Below are positions 50,451 to 63,200 of a DNA stretch of 64,000 nucleotides, piece after piece (positions within the stretch are counted from its first letter, which is position 1; every line of letters begins with the position of its first letter). Both the position numbers and the translations under genes were made by a program. The notes beneath the pieces were generated by a model. It saw nothing but the letters and a program-made list of their open reading frames with translations. It was not told the origin of the DNA and did not search any database. The stretch lies in assembly GCA_017562135.1 (NCBI GenBank), contig QEYB01000705.1:46270-110269 (forward strand). Direction: 5' to 3'. The DNA is from Dipylidium caninum. Taxonomy: Eukaryota; Platyhelminthes; Cestoda; Cyclophyllidea; Dipylidiidae.

Positions 50451-51271
50451 TTTGTCGTGGCACCATCGGTTCTGGTGCTCTGCACACCCACTACAAAGTC
50501 GAGCGACATAACGAAGGCATTCAGCTGGCAGTAGACAGACCTGAGTGGTTGAACAGCGCATGAACAGTCGTGAGGTCGCTGCCATTTGTGAGGCCTGACT
50601 GACCCAAATAGCCGACGCTGTCGGCGTGTAAACACCGTGGCAGCCGCGATATCAAATACACCAGTCTGGCTGCCGTCTTCGCCCCCGTCTCCCGGCCGCC
50701 GTCCGCGCACCCTCCCATAATCCCATATCACGAAACAGCTGCACACCCCACAGCACAGCCCGGCATGAGACAGATTACAATTAAAATTTCGTCCATGTGG
50801 CGAGTACTCCACCTTTTCTTGTATGAAAGGACAAAAGCTACAGGTTGTCTGCAATCTTCAGACAGTCACTGTCACAAGCGTACATATATGGATGTTGACA
50901 TTTTTCTAAAGTGTAAATTGCCTGTTCACACAGTCATTTCACAATAAGTAGTATATCAAAAGCTGTGATCGTGGGGATTGTTACAATCGCTTGGCGGAGT
51001 ACAAATCCACTTTGATCTAGAGTAGACGTCATCGTTTTCACAGGGAAGAATTCTTTTAACAATTATGAGGATCTATCTAGCACTGCGACTGCCATTGCCA
51101 TTGCGAGGGCCTGACCGACTGCCTTGTTCGTGTCGACAACTTCTGACACGTCTGCAAGACGCGTTCAGTCCTCCGCCTTCAACTTTTGCGGCACCGTGTT
51201 TGCAAGACCTTCGCACGATTGGTCGACTGTAGTCACAGTGTGTCATCAACACAACACTCCTCCATACTGCG
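50451..51271. other. 5' flank of the Pim gene
   Basis: No gene recognised. It is the left part of the roughly 10 kb spacer between the inverted arms. Short frames on both strands show no motif. Confidence 0.45.
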
Positions 51272-51280
51272 TATAAAAAG
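51272..51280 (+). promoter_or_regulatory. TATA box of the Pim gene
   Basis: TATAAAAAG, 63 bases before the chosen ATG, at the expected distance for a transcription start near 51,300. No other core element is clear. Confidence 0.55.
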
Positions 51281-51342
51281 CACCTCCCCCAGAGAGGAAT
51301 CATCTACTAATCGCATCGAGGTTACTCTCTTGGTCCAATCCC

Positions 51343-52800
51343 ATGGCAGACGATCGACGTAGAAGGATGAATAAACCGATCCCGGAGATGGGTCAACGCA
51401 GGCCACGCTTGCGTTGCATAGAAAGGACTTCGGAGGAGCTCGGCATTAGTAAGTGTTCCTCTCGCGTGTTCACACTACTCATTCACCTATCCATCATCCT
51501 ACTAATACTTTCGTATCCTTGCAGCGCTCTATGTGATAAGGGAGCCAACTCTCTTCCATCACACTTACACGTTGCGCACTCAGGTAGGGGAGGGCGGCTT
51601 CGGAAAGGTTTTCAAAGCCATCCACAATGAGACCCTCGAAAGAGTTGTCATCAAACAAGTCGACTCCAACCGTGTTCCCTGTTGGTGCAGGGTAAGTTCG
51701 AAGACAGGCACAACTCAACGCGTCCTTTCTTGTTGCACTTTTCCCCGGATACACAGTTTGCACTCCTCTTTGCTCTAGCTGGATGGCGAAATGATACCGA
51801 TGGAGGTGGTGCTGATGAAGAAGGTGGCGCACGTCGATGGGGTCCCGAGAATGCTGGAGGTCTACGAACTCCATGGTACTTGGAACATTGTGATGGTGGG
51901 TGGCTCACCGGCTGTTAGCGATCTCTTCGACCACATTTGTCAACGAGGGTGCCTGAGTGAGCGCGAGTCTGCTTTCGTCATGTACCAATTAATTGGTATT
52001 TTGATGAAATGTCACGACGCCGGAGTCATCCACCGAGACCTCAAGGATGAAAATGTTCTCATCAACTCAGGCAACCATGAAATCCAACTCATCGACTTTG
52101 GATCTGGTGCCTTTCTGCACGACGGTATCTACCATGATTTCTATGGTAGGTGGCCCATCTTCCCACTCAACTTGTGTGATGTGAGATATGCGACGTCCTA
52201 ACGCTCTTCTCTCAATAGGTACCCGAGTCTATTGCCCGCCGGAGTGGCTAAGAACTTCTGGGTACCATGGTAGGCCTGCAGAAATCTGGACGGTGGGAAT
52301 TTTGCTGTTCGTCATGATTAACGGGGACATCCCCTTCATTGAGTGACAACGAAATCCTCACAGGCAGAGTACATTTTCGTCGTGACTCCGTCAATACCGA
52401 GGCAATCGATCTTGTCAAGTGAGTCTCTTCCAATTGCCCTTTTTCTTTTCTAAATTCACTCCTGCCTGATCACGCTGTTTCATCCGCATATAGCTCATGC
52501 TGTTGTCTGGACTCGAGTAGACGCCCAAGCCTGATGCAGGTTCTCCTCCATCCGTGGATGCGGATCTTCCGTAACACCATCGCTAGGCTTGAATGTCGCC
52601 TCTCCCAGTATGCTTTGGACGAGTCCGCCAAGTATATGCCATCGCCATTGGCTACCTCCATTAGCGTTCGCTCTGGGCTTTGCGATCTTGCCGATATCTG
52701 TGTGTCACACAGTAGCATCTCGTTGAACAATGCGATGCTGACAAGAAGAGAGGAAGAGACGGAGACGGAGCCGGAGACACAACAACAAGGGCAAGAGTAA
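51343..52800 (+). CDS. Pim-family Ser/Thr protein kinase, frame broken in exon 4
   Basis: Exons 51,343-51,448, 51,525-51,691, 51,779-52,145, 52,219-52,418 and 52,494-52,800. Introns are 76, 87, 73 and 75 bp, all GT-AG. The start is the first ATG after the TATA box. Residues 1-35 are basic. The glycine loop GEGGFGKV is at 57-64, with the ATP lysine in VVIKQV (K79). The helix-C Glu is E100 in [18 protein letters not shown] (D178), LIDFGSGA (D197) and TRVYCPPEW (215-223) follow. These last motifs and GDIPF are characteristic of Pim kinases. The hinge reads VGGSP, so the usual Pim hinge proline position holds Ser and the proline is one residue later. In exon 4 the frame hits TGA at 52,344, giving 255 residues. 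A one-base shift reopens [12 protein letters not shown], and exon 5 supplies the RRPS and HPWM motifs of the C-lobe. The C-terminus is Glu/Thr/Gln-rich. It is a real truncation or a sequence error. Family assignment is firm, intactness is not. Confidence 0.85.
52338..52346 (+). other. Frame disruption in Pim exon 4
   Basis: After the codons for GDIPF the frame reads ATT GAG TGA. One base out of phase, AGT GAC AAC GAA begins the conserved continuation, and only that frame agrees with the phase-2 intron at 52,419 and with exon 5. The simplest description is one extra base (or two missing) near 52,338-52,343. The lost region would include helices G to I of the C-lobe. Confidence 0.8.
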
Positions 52801-55800
52801 CGGCCACAAGACTCAGAGTCGGAGAACCCGAAAAATGAGGCAGCAGAGGGAGAGTTGCCAAATTCCACCTCCCCTTCTTCAAATTCAGTCAGCAGAAGCA
52901 GTCAGCGCAGCGGCTGTCTTAGGAGGCGTAAGTCTGTTTTTTTACAAATAACACGTTCAATATTGTTATTGGTAAAACTGACGATTCGATATTCCGTGAA
53001 ACCTTCGTTCGCGTAATTCGTGCTGCTTCCGGTAGTCTTCACAAATGCGACGCACGCCAACCGGAATTCTCTAATCTGCAGCATGGGCATGTGTCATTTC
53101 GTGTGTCGGGCCTTAAACGGACGAGTTGCTTGCTACGTGAAGTCAATGTAATGACTAGACGATTTCGAAAGAGACTCTTTCGTAGAAGTAACCTGGAAGC
53201 GTGTAGCTTTTCCATGCGGAATCTGAGTGTCCTCCGAGAAGGAGAGGCAGACCAGGCAATACTTTTGTCACAGATGTCGACTAACTTGTCACACTAGATA
53301 AAAAGAAGCAAAAGGTGGATTCAACCTTCTACTTTATTCCAAAGGCCTTTTGTTCTCGACCAAGGCTGCAGTCGGAAGAACACCAAGACTAGTTCTCACC
53401 TCACCTCAGCTCCTCGACGATCAGTGGGATGATCTTGTGAAAGGATCTGAATTCGACAAAACCGGCTGACCACCTCCAGGAGGGTCTCCACCTCTCGGGC
53501 CAAAAGACTGAGGTTCAGGTGAAGTGGGAGAAAGGTCTGCGCGGTGAAGGCTTTGAAACCAGGTGATTGCCAAGTAATGTGAAGTCCGTTCTGGCAACAG
53601 TCACCCCCGCCAGCCGACCGAAGAGACAAGAATGGCCACCTCAGAGTGCGTGTGTCCGTTTATGTGCACGTCTTCGTCTATGGAAATAGTAATATTTCAT
53701 ATGTTGGCCAAGACTTGTAGTTATTTCCATCCGAGGCCGGACGACTCTTCTCACAGCTATTCCCGGAATCCCTCGCTGCATCAGACACATGGGGAGCCGT
53801 TGAACCGGCGGAGGGGAGGAGAGGGTGGGGTGGGTTGGGGAACGAGGGAACGTGGAAAGGCTAACCTTAACCTATAAATTGTCTGACTTCTGGATGGGAT
53901 GTTTCACTTCTGTTCAAGAGGGCTTAGGTTAAAAATCTTCCAATACGTGGGACAGCAGATGTGACTTGGTGTCTGACAGAGCGCCGAACGCCTGCGTCGC
54001 TTCCTTCCGGAACTCTTCTCCTCTGAAGGCCCTTTGTAGTGCGACACCAGTTGACTCTGGGTGCGCTAACGCCAGAGAGAGTAGCCAAGTCATAAACCGA
54101 AAGGCGACACAATAGGGAATACACGACCTCTCGTCCACACTTGTGTTTTCCCCTTACGCAGTCGGTCGTGAAGTTTTCGATGTGCCACGGAAACCCTCCG
54201 CGGTAGGGAGGGTACATCCGTGCGGGTGCCATATGCACAAAGAAGAGTCCTCCTGTGTGGCGGTGAAATGATATGATAGGCAGCATTTTAATGGTGAACT
54301 CAAACCACAACAAGGCAGGAGAGGGAGGGAGGCGGCTCCAATTCCCTTTCTCGACACTAAGAGCGGTTGACCTACTCTTGAGGGAAAAACACGCAATACT
54401 CGGCTGCCTCGTGTTTATACGTGTAAGTTGGAAATGCAACTGAAGTGCCGTGGAGGGGAAAATTAGACGATAGTCGTTTTGCTCACTCGTCACTTGGCCG
54501 AGTGTTACCCGACAACCCTCAGGTAGCTTGTCTGACTTACTTCAGTCGGTGTGGCGAATTGATTACGAAGCATCCGTGTCCGTCAATTGTCAATCTGGGA
54601 GAGTGAAGTATGCCGGCAAAGACACCTTCGATTATTGAGACTTCATTGGCACGAGTCCATCGGTTACCATACCGCGCGACGCCAACAGGGACCGGGGCGG
54701 TGGGGCAAGAGTACCGTCCGCACTCGGCGCTTTACTCGGTATTGATTAAACGCTACGATGACATCCCTTGGCGCACTTGTGAAGTATGCTTTTCATCCAA
54801 GGCACCGTGCGAGGCGTTGTGCGAGGCCAGGCGGGGCGGGGATGGTAGGGAGCGGCGACAAAGCGGCGGTTCCCTCGACGGCCAGTGACCCCGTCGCCGA
54901 CGCAATAAGTCTAAATTCATTACAAGGTACCATTTATGAGGAACACATCTATGATTGTTATTAAGATTTCCTATTTAAAAATAGTTTTTAAGGCTTTAGC
55001 ATTGAAATGGCGTATCTGCCCCTCAAATGCTAAATAGTAATAATTTGGTAAAACAAAAAAGACTTGCGGTAATAATAGTTCCGTCCACGTGTTCTCGGTG
55101 TGAGGTGGCGGCCTGGTTCGGCGAAGTGAAGACTTATTTGTGGTTTCCCCGCGAATACGCTCGATGGCTTCGATCAAGATTGACGACAGCGGTATTCGTG
55201 GACGGAAACTGAACTCGTAGAGGTGAAGCAGGAGGGACGTTGTCAGAGTGACTGTCGAGATCGTCAATGTTCACGTGTGCATCAAGAACGTACAATGGCT
55301 CGACCTCTCCACCTGACTTCAACCTCATGTGAAATCGGCACACGAAACGCCCCCCGAGGGCAGTGAGCACCCGGGCCCTCGGAGGTGACTTTTATAGTGC
55401 TGGTGGGGGAACAGTTAAAGAAGCACTAGTTCACTAAGTCGATTCTCCTGCCTTGCGATTATAATAATTTTTTCTTTACATACATCTACTGCTGCAGGCG
55501 GTTTTATATGTGAAGTTGCGGAAATTCCTAAGATGGATGCCACCCCCGGAAAGAGCCATTTCACATGTTCAACGAGCACTTTTCTAAACCCATTTTAATC
55601 GATAATTCGTTAAATAAAAACCAAATGATTTCCTGATTATAGGTTACTGCGAAGAGCCAACCGCAGGCCTAAATGTCTTGACATTTCGACGGTCCTGGAG
55701 CACCTCAAGGAGGCAGTATCGGTTGGAGAAAGATTGAGGAGACGAAGAGTCGCCCCGCAAAAGTAAAGGGAAGCGCTGCAAGAGGACTAGATCTACTCCG

Positions 55801-58800
55801 CACGACCGACATTAGTGCCACCCAATACCGTTGCCTTTTCTCTAGGCCACGTAAGCCTTTTGAGCAATGTGCGCAATGTTCCAACTCTTCTCTGCTCCCG
55901 TCGGCTTTTGCCACCTCAAATGCACAAGACCTCCCGAGCATGTTTTTAATTGGTTGCTAATGCAACTCATGCGTTCGGAGGAGGTGCCCAATTCCCAAGC
56001 ACAGGTCTTTGACTTGGCCTGAGCGCCACTCGTCCTCACGGAGGCCAGTTCTCCCTCAGGTTCATTTGTGCACACAATTTGAGTTGGCGCAGAAGCGTCT
56101 CTTTCTCGACATGTTAGGTTGGGATTTGACCAAGTCTCTCCGCCACTCGTGACTGGCGACTTAATAAACGCTAAGAATCGTCTAGTCGAGAAGATTTGTG
56201 CTGAAGGAAACTCCGCGCATAAAGAACCGGACACAGTTGATGCTTTCGGGTGTTGTGGAACAGTTCTCCATTGCCACTTGAACAGAGAAGGTAGGCCATT
56301 TTCCTTCCTTGCGGTGGGATTTTCTTGCTCTCAAGGCGTTATTTGTTGTCTTCAATATTCTGAGGCTACGTAGCCTCTCTCTATTCTACCTGTTTCTGAC
56401 TGTTTGGCGCAACAATGAAGTGCTGCAATCCTGACGCCGACATCTGGACAGGTTTGGGGGAAATGGCTGGACGCGGCGCCATAGCGAATTGTGGCCCGAT
56501 CCCCCTCCCGCCCTACCGACTCACCTTCGGGACGGGGACAGCCACGAGCATTCGTTTTACGCTCTTCTCCCTCACGTGCCTCTATTGATTCTTATCGATT
56601 CTGCCGTTACTTTTAAATTTAAAAGGATTAGTCGGCCTTTGCTTCCCCACTAAATGATGCAGAAAGCGAGGCAGTGCGAATTGAGGGATGGGACAAATGA
56701 CTGGCCCTCTTAGGGGTACCTCGTAGTGGCCATGTTGCCCCATTGTTTTCCTCGGGGCGTTCAGTGGCCTATTGTGCTGGTGAAAGTCGTTTCTTCCTGC
56801 CCAATGAGTCCATTTTGTGGGAGATTTCAAATGAGACTGTACAACATCTGTTAGAGCGGAGTGGTCGGCAGCATCTTCCATCGGAGCCTCGAGGACGCCT
56901 TAGAGGAGTCGCGTCTTGGCACCCCGACTGAGGTACGGAGTTTATCACCCGTCTCAGCCCGTCTTTTCCTGTTCCCCTCTAATGCCACATCGACGACAAA
57001 CAAAAACGAGGTAACACAGTCTGTACGACTTGACGAAATTCATGTGGTGCGTATCACGTGATGGATGTCTCTCCACTTGGCGCGGATGCCACCTCTTCAG
57101 GAGGTGGAGGAGGTCTAGGATTCCTGGCAGCCCTGCTTCCTACTCAACTTCTCTTTTTTTCTCTCTAAACACTCAAACCCAGAGAAACTTTGCAAATTAT
57201 GAGTATATATATATAACTACGGTAAACGGCTGAGTGAGGGAAATTCGAAAGGCCACTGAGCATAAGTAGTCGTCGAGTAGATTAACGAGGTAACGGGCCT
57301 CATTGGCTTTTAACATCATTCCTTTCGGTTGACAGGAGGCGAGAGTGATGTTTCAGGGAACACCAAGACACGCGGACGCCACGGTGGAGGATGGCCTGCT
57401 CCCATCTCGCCCCTCCTTCGCTCCCGCCCCAGCAGGACTTGCCTCACGAATTCACCGACAGCCTCGCAATTAATTACTCCACTTGCCCCGCTCCCACCTT
57501 CGCATCTGCGGCCACACGACTCGGTGCACTGTCTGCTCCACAAGTGTACAATCTCGGGCGAATTTGTTACTCGACTTGATTTGTGGAATGATTAAGCAAT
57601 GTTTTTCCCTCACTTTTTTCTCTTTATACCCCATGTTTTCTGCTTCACATTGTGCTGTTGCTATCCATTAAACCACCACTTTTTTGAATTTCACTGTCCG
57701 AAAGACCTCGCTGGGCGGATCGAACGCCAGTACCAAGCTCCCACGCTCCACGTTAGCCAAATTTTCAAGGGAGTGGAATGGAAAGGGGATCTTGTCGTCG
57801 ATTGCAAAAAAAAACTCTAAAAGTACCTGCTGAATGCTCAAGCATCTCCCATGACTTAAACTACATGGCAACTACTGGTTTTGCGATGTGGCGGATGGGA
57901 TGACGATTATTACCCTGTCTTAAGGTCCCGTCAACTACCTTCCGCTCCTGAACGGCCAAGTTTAGATTTCCCTTGCACATTAATAGTGTCCACTGCCTAA
58001 GGATTCCTTCCAATGAGGTGAGGAGGCTAATTTCCCAAACAGCCACTTGAGTAGGTGGGGCTCCTGTGTCGACGGGAAGGTGGCCAGTCTGGTGATGATT
58101 GCTTCCTTAACCGCGTTCCTCGAGCAGCACTATAAAAGGCTTTTCCGCAGGCCCGGGGGATTACTGGTCTCGGGAGCCTGTTCCGTTTTGCCGGGAGGCG
58201 CTTTTCACCTCGCTGCTACTCCTTTTCATTCGGTCTCTTATTGCAATTGCCTGTCTTCTCGAGCTCGTGAAAGGAAGTCCATCATTCTCTGATGCTGTTG
58301 AGGACAGATTGTGCTCCCAGATGGCCACCCTCGGTTATCGAGGCTTCTTCCAAATAGACAAATATAATTCTATTATCCTCATCCCGTATTCATTTAAACT
58401 GCTCTTCGCCTCCTCCCTCTGATTTCACTACAGAGAGATCGGCGGACACGTAGCAGACGTGTGACGGGCATTCCACAAGACCAGTAGTTCAGACGACTGT
58501 GTCGTCGGCGAAGGGTCGAGTCTTCCCTTAGGAGTGAAGTTTTAATGGGGGTTTTGCGTACCGACTTCCTCAGCTAGAATGTTTGGCCCTTCTTCATATC
58601 CGTCCACCTTTGTTGTTACCTCTTACGACTTGCCTCCCACTACCCGTGAACTTGTAGTCCACACATGATAAAGTGAACTATTCAGGTTGGGTCTTGTGAC
58701 CGGATGACCATTTCTTTCATCATCAAGTTGTTGTTTTTCTACTCCTCCTCCTCCTCATCCCCCCTTTCCCCGATTTCATTAATGTTTTTTGTCACGTAGT

Positions 58801-59737
58801 TTGAGTGTTCCCTTCGATTGTGCTCGCATCCGTTGACGTGGAGACGGTTTTCCTCGCATGTGGACACGTAGCTTCTAGACACCTCGGCTCCCGCTCCGAG
58901 AGCCGTTTGCCATGGCTATTCCCAACCATCACTGAGTTTGGACCTCCGCGCGCCTTAGGTATTGGGAAGGAAGCAGTTGTTCTCTGCCTGATGCAGACTC
59001 GCAGACGGGCAAATGCCTCGCTTTTAGCAGCTTTTTTGGTCAGCCGAATAGTTTGCTTTTCGCAACCGCGGTTTCGCGATCGCCATTAATCAGCCCAAAA
59101 TAGCTCACCCAAACAGTGTCTGCATTTTAAATTTCCACTTACACAGTCGCCGGTGACTTTCCGCAGACCACGTCTCGTCGCAGGCTGTTTGCATTGTTCG
59201 CTGACTCGGTGTATGGTGTCGTATCTCGTATAAAATAATTAGCAACCATCGGGGTCATGTCAAGCAAAATCGTGTCATCTGGTCGCTATTTTCTTGGTTC
59301 CTGGTGCACCCTTTCTTCCCAGTTTCCAGGTTATCTAGACAGTATCACTCATGTGATGTGTGCTGCTTATCACCCGAGCAGTGGGAGCCTCGACGAGTTG
59401 CATTTGGGGACGAAAGGGACAAGTTCTGACTTAATGCCCTTCCTCTTTCCCCCCCTCGAAGCCAGTGCGCTGTGCTGATTCTTACACAAGTAGGCGGGTG
59501 CGTGCGGAACCAGTGACATGGGTCCAGCTCCTCGTCGAAAGAGGCCTGACGAGTGTGTGGAAATGGTATATAGGAATTGCGAACAGTTTGGTGAGGGAGA
59601 GAGACAAACAGAAATGCACCACCTGTGTTTATTTTTGACCACGTTCGAGATATCGCCGCAAAGACGGGGGCGGGTGCCTCGCACAGCCGACACATGGTTT
59701 GTTTCCGCTTGTCCTTACATTCCCCTCCCCCACCCAG
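52801..59737. other. Right part of the spacer between the inverted arms
   Basis: No second gene recognised in about 6.9 kb. There is no AATAAA close behind the Pim stop. CTATAAAAGG at about 58,130 is a good TATA word followed by a GC-rich stretch, but no supported coding frame follows. A short TA run lies at about 57,205. Open frames are below about 190 codons and lack motifs. Confidence 0.4.
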
Positions 59738-60075
59738 CACAACACAACAACCGATGACCTGGTAGTGTGTGTGTCGGCGCTCGTCATAAAAGCAACGATG
59801 CGATAAACAGCCGCACATCTTAGGCGTAAACATCCGCTGCCAAACTGGAGATACGTCAGCTGCAAGTGTTGCTCCAGAAGCGGGACAGATGGAGAGTTTC
59901 CGTTTGTTGCTGATGTTTGTCTGTTGTCCACTGACATTTCACGGCGCCGATGTGGTGGTATCGCTTTTTGCACTCAAAACAGGCTTCCCCACTCCTTTCG
60001 GGCTCGCATTCTCCGCCGTCAATACGTTCAGCCCTCCAGGCCCGCCCTCCGGAGGGCTCGTGTCGGTGTAGGAAT
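59738..60075 (+). repeat. Outer-end repeat, third copy
   Basis: Matches 46,030-46,340 on the same strand and is therefore inverted relative to 63,540-63,930. It includes CAACAACCGATGACCTGG, TTCCGTTTGTTGCTGATG, CAAAACAGGCTTCCCCACT and CGCCGTCAATACGTT. It places a terminal repeat at the inner edge of arm 2, so the segment 59,738-64,000 has inverted terminal repeats of roughly 0.3-0.4 kb. It is more diverged than the arm-to-arm match. Confidence 0.75.
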
Positions 60076-60259
60076 AATTATGGACAGTGGTGGCGGTGGG
60101 TAATTCAGCTGCGTTTACCACGTCGGTATACCGTGTCGATTTCTCTGACTAATTTTATTGAGGTACGACCAGTTTCAGGTGACTTTACAACACACATCCC
60201 TACCGCATTCGACCACGTCGCCTTTTGTGCAAGCACCACTGCGTAAATTACTTTGTTTT

Positions 60260-63200
60260 GCTTACGTAGTATGCGGTAGTCTGCATTGCAGCGACTCTGA
60301 CACCTTGGCTGAGGCAGCGTGGTCAAAAGGCGGCGTAGGACATTTCGTCGTTTCCTAGACCCAAACCGTCCTGCTCGACCCGGCCCAGGGTTTTGCTAGG
60401 GGGTGACTTTACGGATGCCGTGAGTTGAGCCATTCCTCCAGTCTCCCTCATTCCACATTTGACAAGGCCTCAGCGCGATCCCGATTTGCCTGTTTGATCG
60501 GTGGCACATGACGCTTCGGGTCCGTGGTGGATTACAGTTGGTGGTTTAAAAAGCATGTGTGCCAAGTAAACCGCGCTGCTTCCACGTCTCCTGATGGGGT
60601 AGAAGGAGGTGAACGGAGGCCCAGTGTGTCTGGTAGGAGGCGCCGAGCCGCGACTAAAAGCTCAACCACTCACCGCGAGGCCCCGTCAGCCTAGCCATTA
60701 GCCCACCTACCGCCTGACAGCGCGTGTTTCGTTGTTGTGGTAAACGTCGCTGTGACACCATTTCCCCCTAACTCACTTACCCCCACCAGCGGTGGCATGA
60801 GCTCCCTGCTGGTGGGCATCAACGTGCCCACCATTTGGCAGCCCGGCAGGAGAAGTTGGCGCTGATAAAGCACCCAACCCCAAGGTCGAGGGAGCAGACG
60901 CTGAGTGGAGGGGCAGTTGGAGGCTGGAGGGCGCCCGGGGTGCTCAGGCCTCCTCTCCATTCTCGCGTACCCGCTTTTCGCCGCGGCGCTGACTCTGACT
61001 CTGAGGAGCAAGTCCCGTGACCGCCCCTCACAACTTACATGGGACCACAATTAATTGACTTGGTAACTCACACGTCTGGTGTCCCCCAGACAGGAGTTTA
61101 GTTAACACCACTTCTAGCAATGGAGAGGTCGCTTTCTCAGCTAGAAAACGGACGCGTCTTTCACTCCGTGATGAAATAAAATCCAGGAGTGATGAGTGCA
61201 CACACAGGCCAGTCTTTTTTGACCTCTTCTCTGCAAACCACATGAGGCCGTGCAATTATTACACAGAAGGGCTGAAATGAAGTACGTTCTCTGCCACGAG
61301 AGAGCGCCGGTTGGAGCGCCCGAACGCTGATGGGTACATGATAAAACAGGCCGACCAACCTGTCATTCTGAACAAATCCGCCCTCCCTCGCATTCTCCGA
61401 TCTCCCACAGCCCCCCTCCTCAGCGCCACCGTCTTAGCAACCGACCCGAGCTTTGCTCGCCTCCCGCGGGCATCAGTTCGGGCCAGCATTCCCGTGTTGG
61501 CGACCACCGCCCCACTCCATGGCCATGCACTACGGCTTCTGGTCATCACCACCACCACCACTAAACCGCGTCTTAGGGAGTCGAGCGTTTGTCGCTTTTC
61601 ACTCATTACTCGGAATAATCACGGAAACGGCGGCCGCTTGGATAATGCAGACATTACAACAGCCGCCACCGTCTGCCGACCAGACGACAGCAGCGCGAGA
61701 AACAGCCCAGCTGTTCATAAGCACACCGGCTACTTGTGCCAAGGGCCACTGTCCTTATCTTCACCTTCCCTCCCTCCGCCTCCGCCTCCCCTCCGCCTCC
61801 GCCTCCGCCTCCCATCGTCCTCCCATCGTCCTCCATCGTCCCACCACGGGCAGACAGGGGTTGGCTGTAAGAGCGCGTGAAGTTGCCAACATTGAGACAT
61901 GACTTTCTTTGGGTTGGCAACCAGGTCTAGCTAACCGACAGGAAGGTTTCCTTGTGCACAGTCTGTTCTAAAATGCATGGGGTAGTTTCCCGTTCCCGAG
62001 GACGAGCAATTCTTCGACGCCCAGCCAATTGAAAGAAAAAGCCTCGATCTGTGATCCACCCGCTGTGACGGCAAGTTTTGGTCCCTGACAGTTATCAAGT
62101 GCTGCCTACGCTATTTGTATCGCGATGGAAAAGTAAGATTCAAATGCCATTCTCATTGTCACTGAGCATTGAAAAAAGGCTTCATTCAGAGGAGGGAAGC
62201 CAAAGTAGACCATAGTAAACCCAAGGACTATGTGGTTCTCTGAGTGTCACGCACTTTCTTACTTCGCCTCGCCTTTCTCACTGGATGCAGGCGAGAAGCA
62301 ATCTTTTCACCGACAAAGTAGGTCAACCTCGACTCGGGCACGCCAGCTGCCCGTAATCAGTCATCATAAGCCAGGCCCCCTGCCGAGAGTTGAGGCGTTG
62401 ACAAAACCCCCTGACGAGAACAGGTCGACCACTACTACTCGACTTCTTTACCGATGGATAAAAAAATTGATGCACGAAGCATCAGCAGTCTTTAGAGTCG
62501 CCGCGGCCTGGTGATCACGCAGCCATTTTTGCATGAGGCGAGCAATGACGCACGATGACAGGGCCAGAGCAGCTGAGGGAGGTGAGGTGGGGGTGAGTCG
62601 AGCGAGGTGAGCGAGCGAGGCGAGGCGGAGGCAGAGGACGAGCGCGCTGCAGGGTCTGAGCCTGACTAGTTTGGCAAACCTTCACGGGTCTCAACCGTGC
62701 CAGCCCCACTAACCACCCAGTCTGTCCGCCAATTCGTCGTGTCAATCACCTGGTCCCGCACCTCACCACCGTGTGTGATATTGGACATGACGGCACCCCA
62801 GTAAGAAAGGTGACCCAGTTTGTAACCTCTCATGCGGTGCTGGCAGATGTGGAGCACGCAATTCTCACCCCAGTTCGGCCTGCAAGGCGGCAGCCTTTGG
62901 CAGGCATGTCTCATATTCTTTTGCTCGCTGGAGGCGGCAATGAGTGTATGTTTCACTCGCCAGTGTGTGTCAAAAAAATCAGTGGCATCTCCGATTGGTT
63001 GCGGCACGTTGTTGTTTATTTGTGAGGACATCCGCACCGGTAAGTTCGGCCCAAATGTGAGTGCGTAAGTGTCAAGTTGTCACGCTGAACGCCAAAACCA
63101 ACAACGACGCCGAAGACGACGACGACGACGATATGAACAGCATTCATCAAGTGTGAGGGCAACCTATGAACTGGGGCCTGGAGCGATCTAAGTACACCTT

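Noticed and set aside
58130..58292. TATA box followed by a short open frame
   Set aside because: The TATA word is good but the following frame has no motif, no splice partner and chance length.
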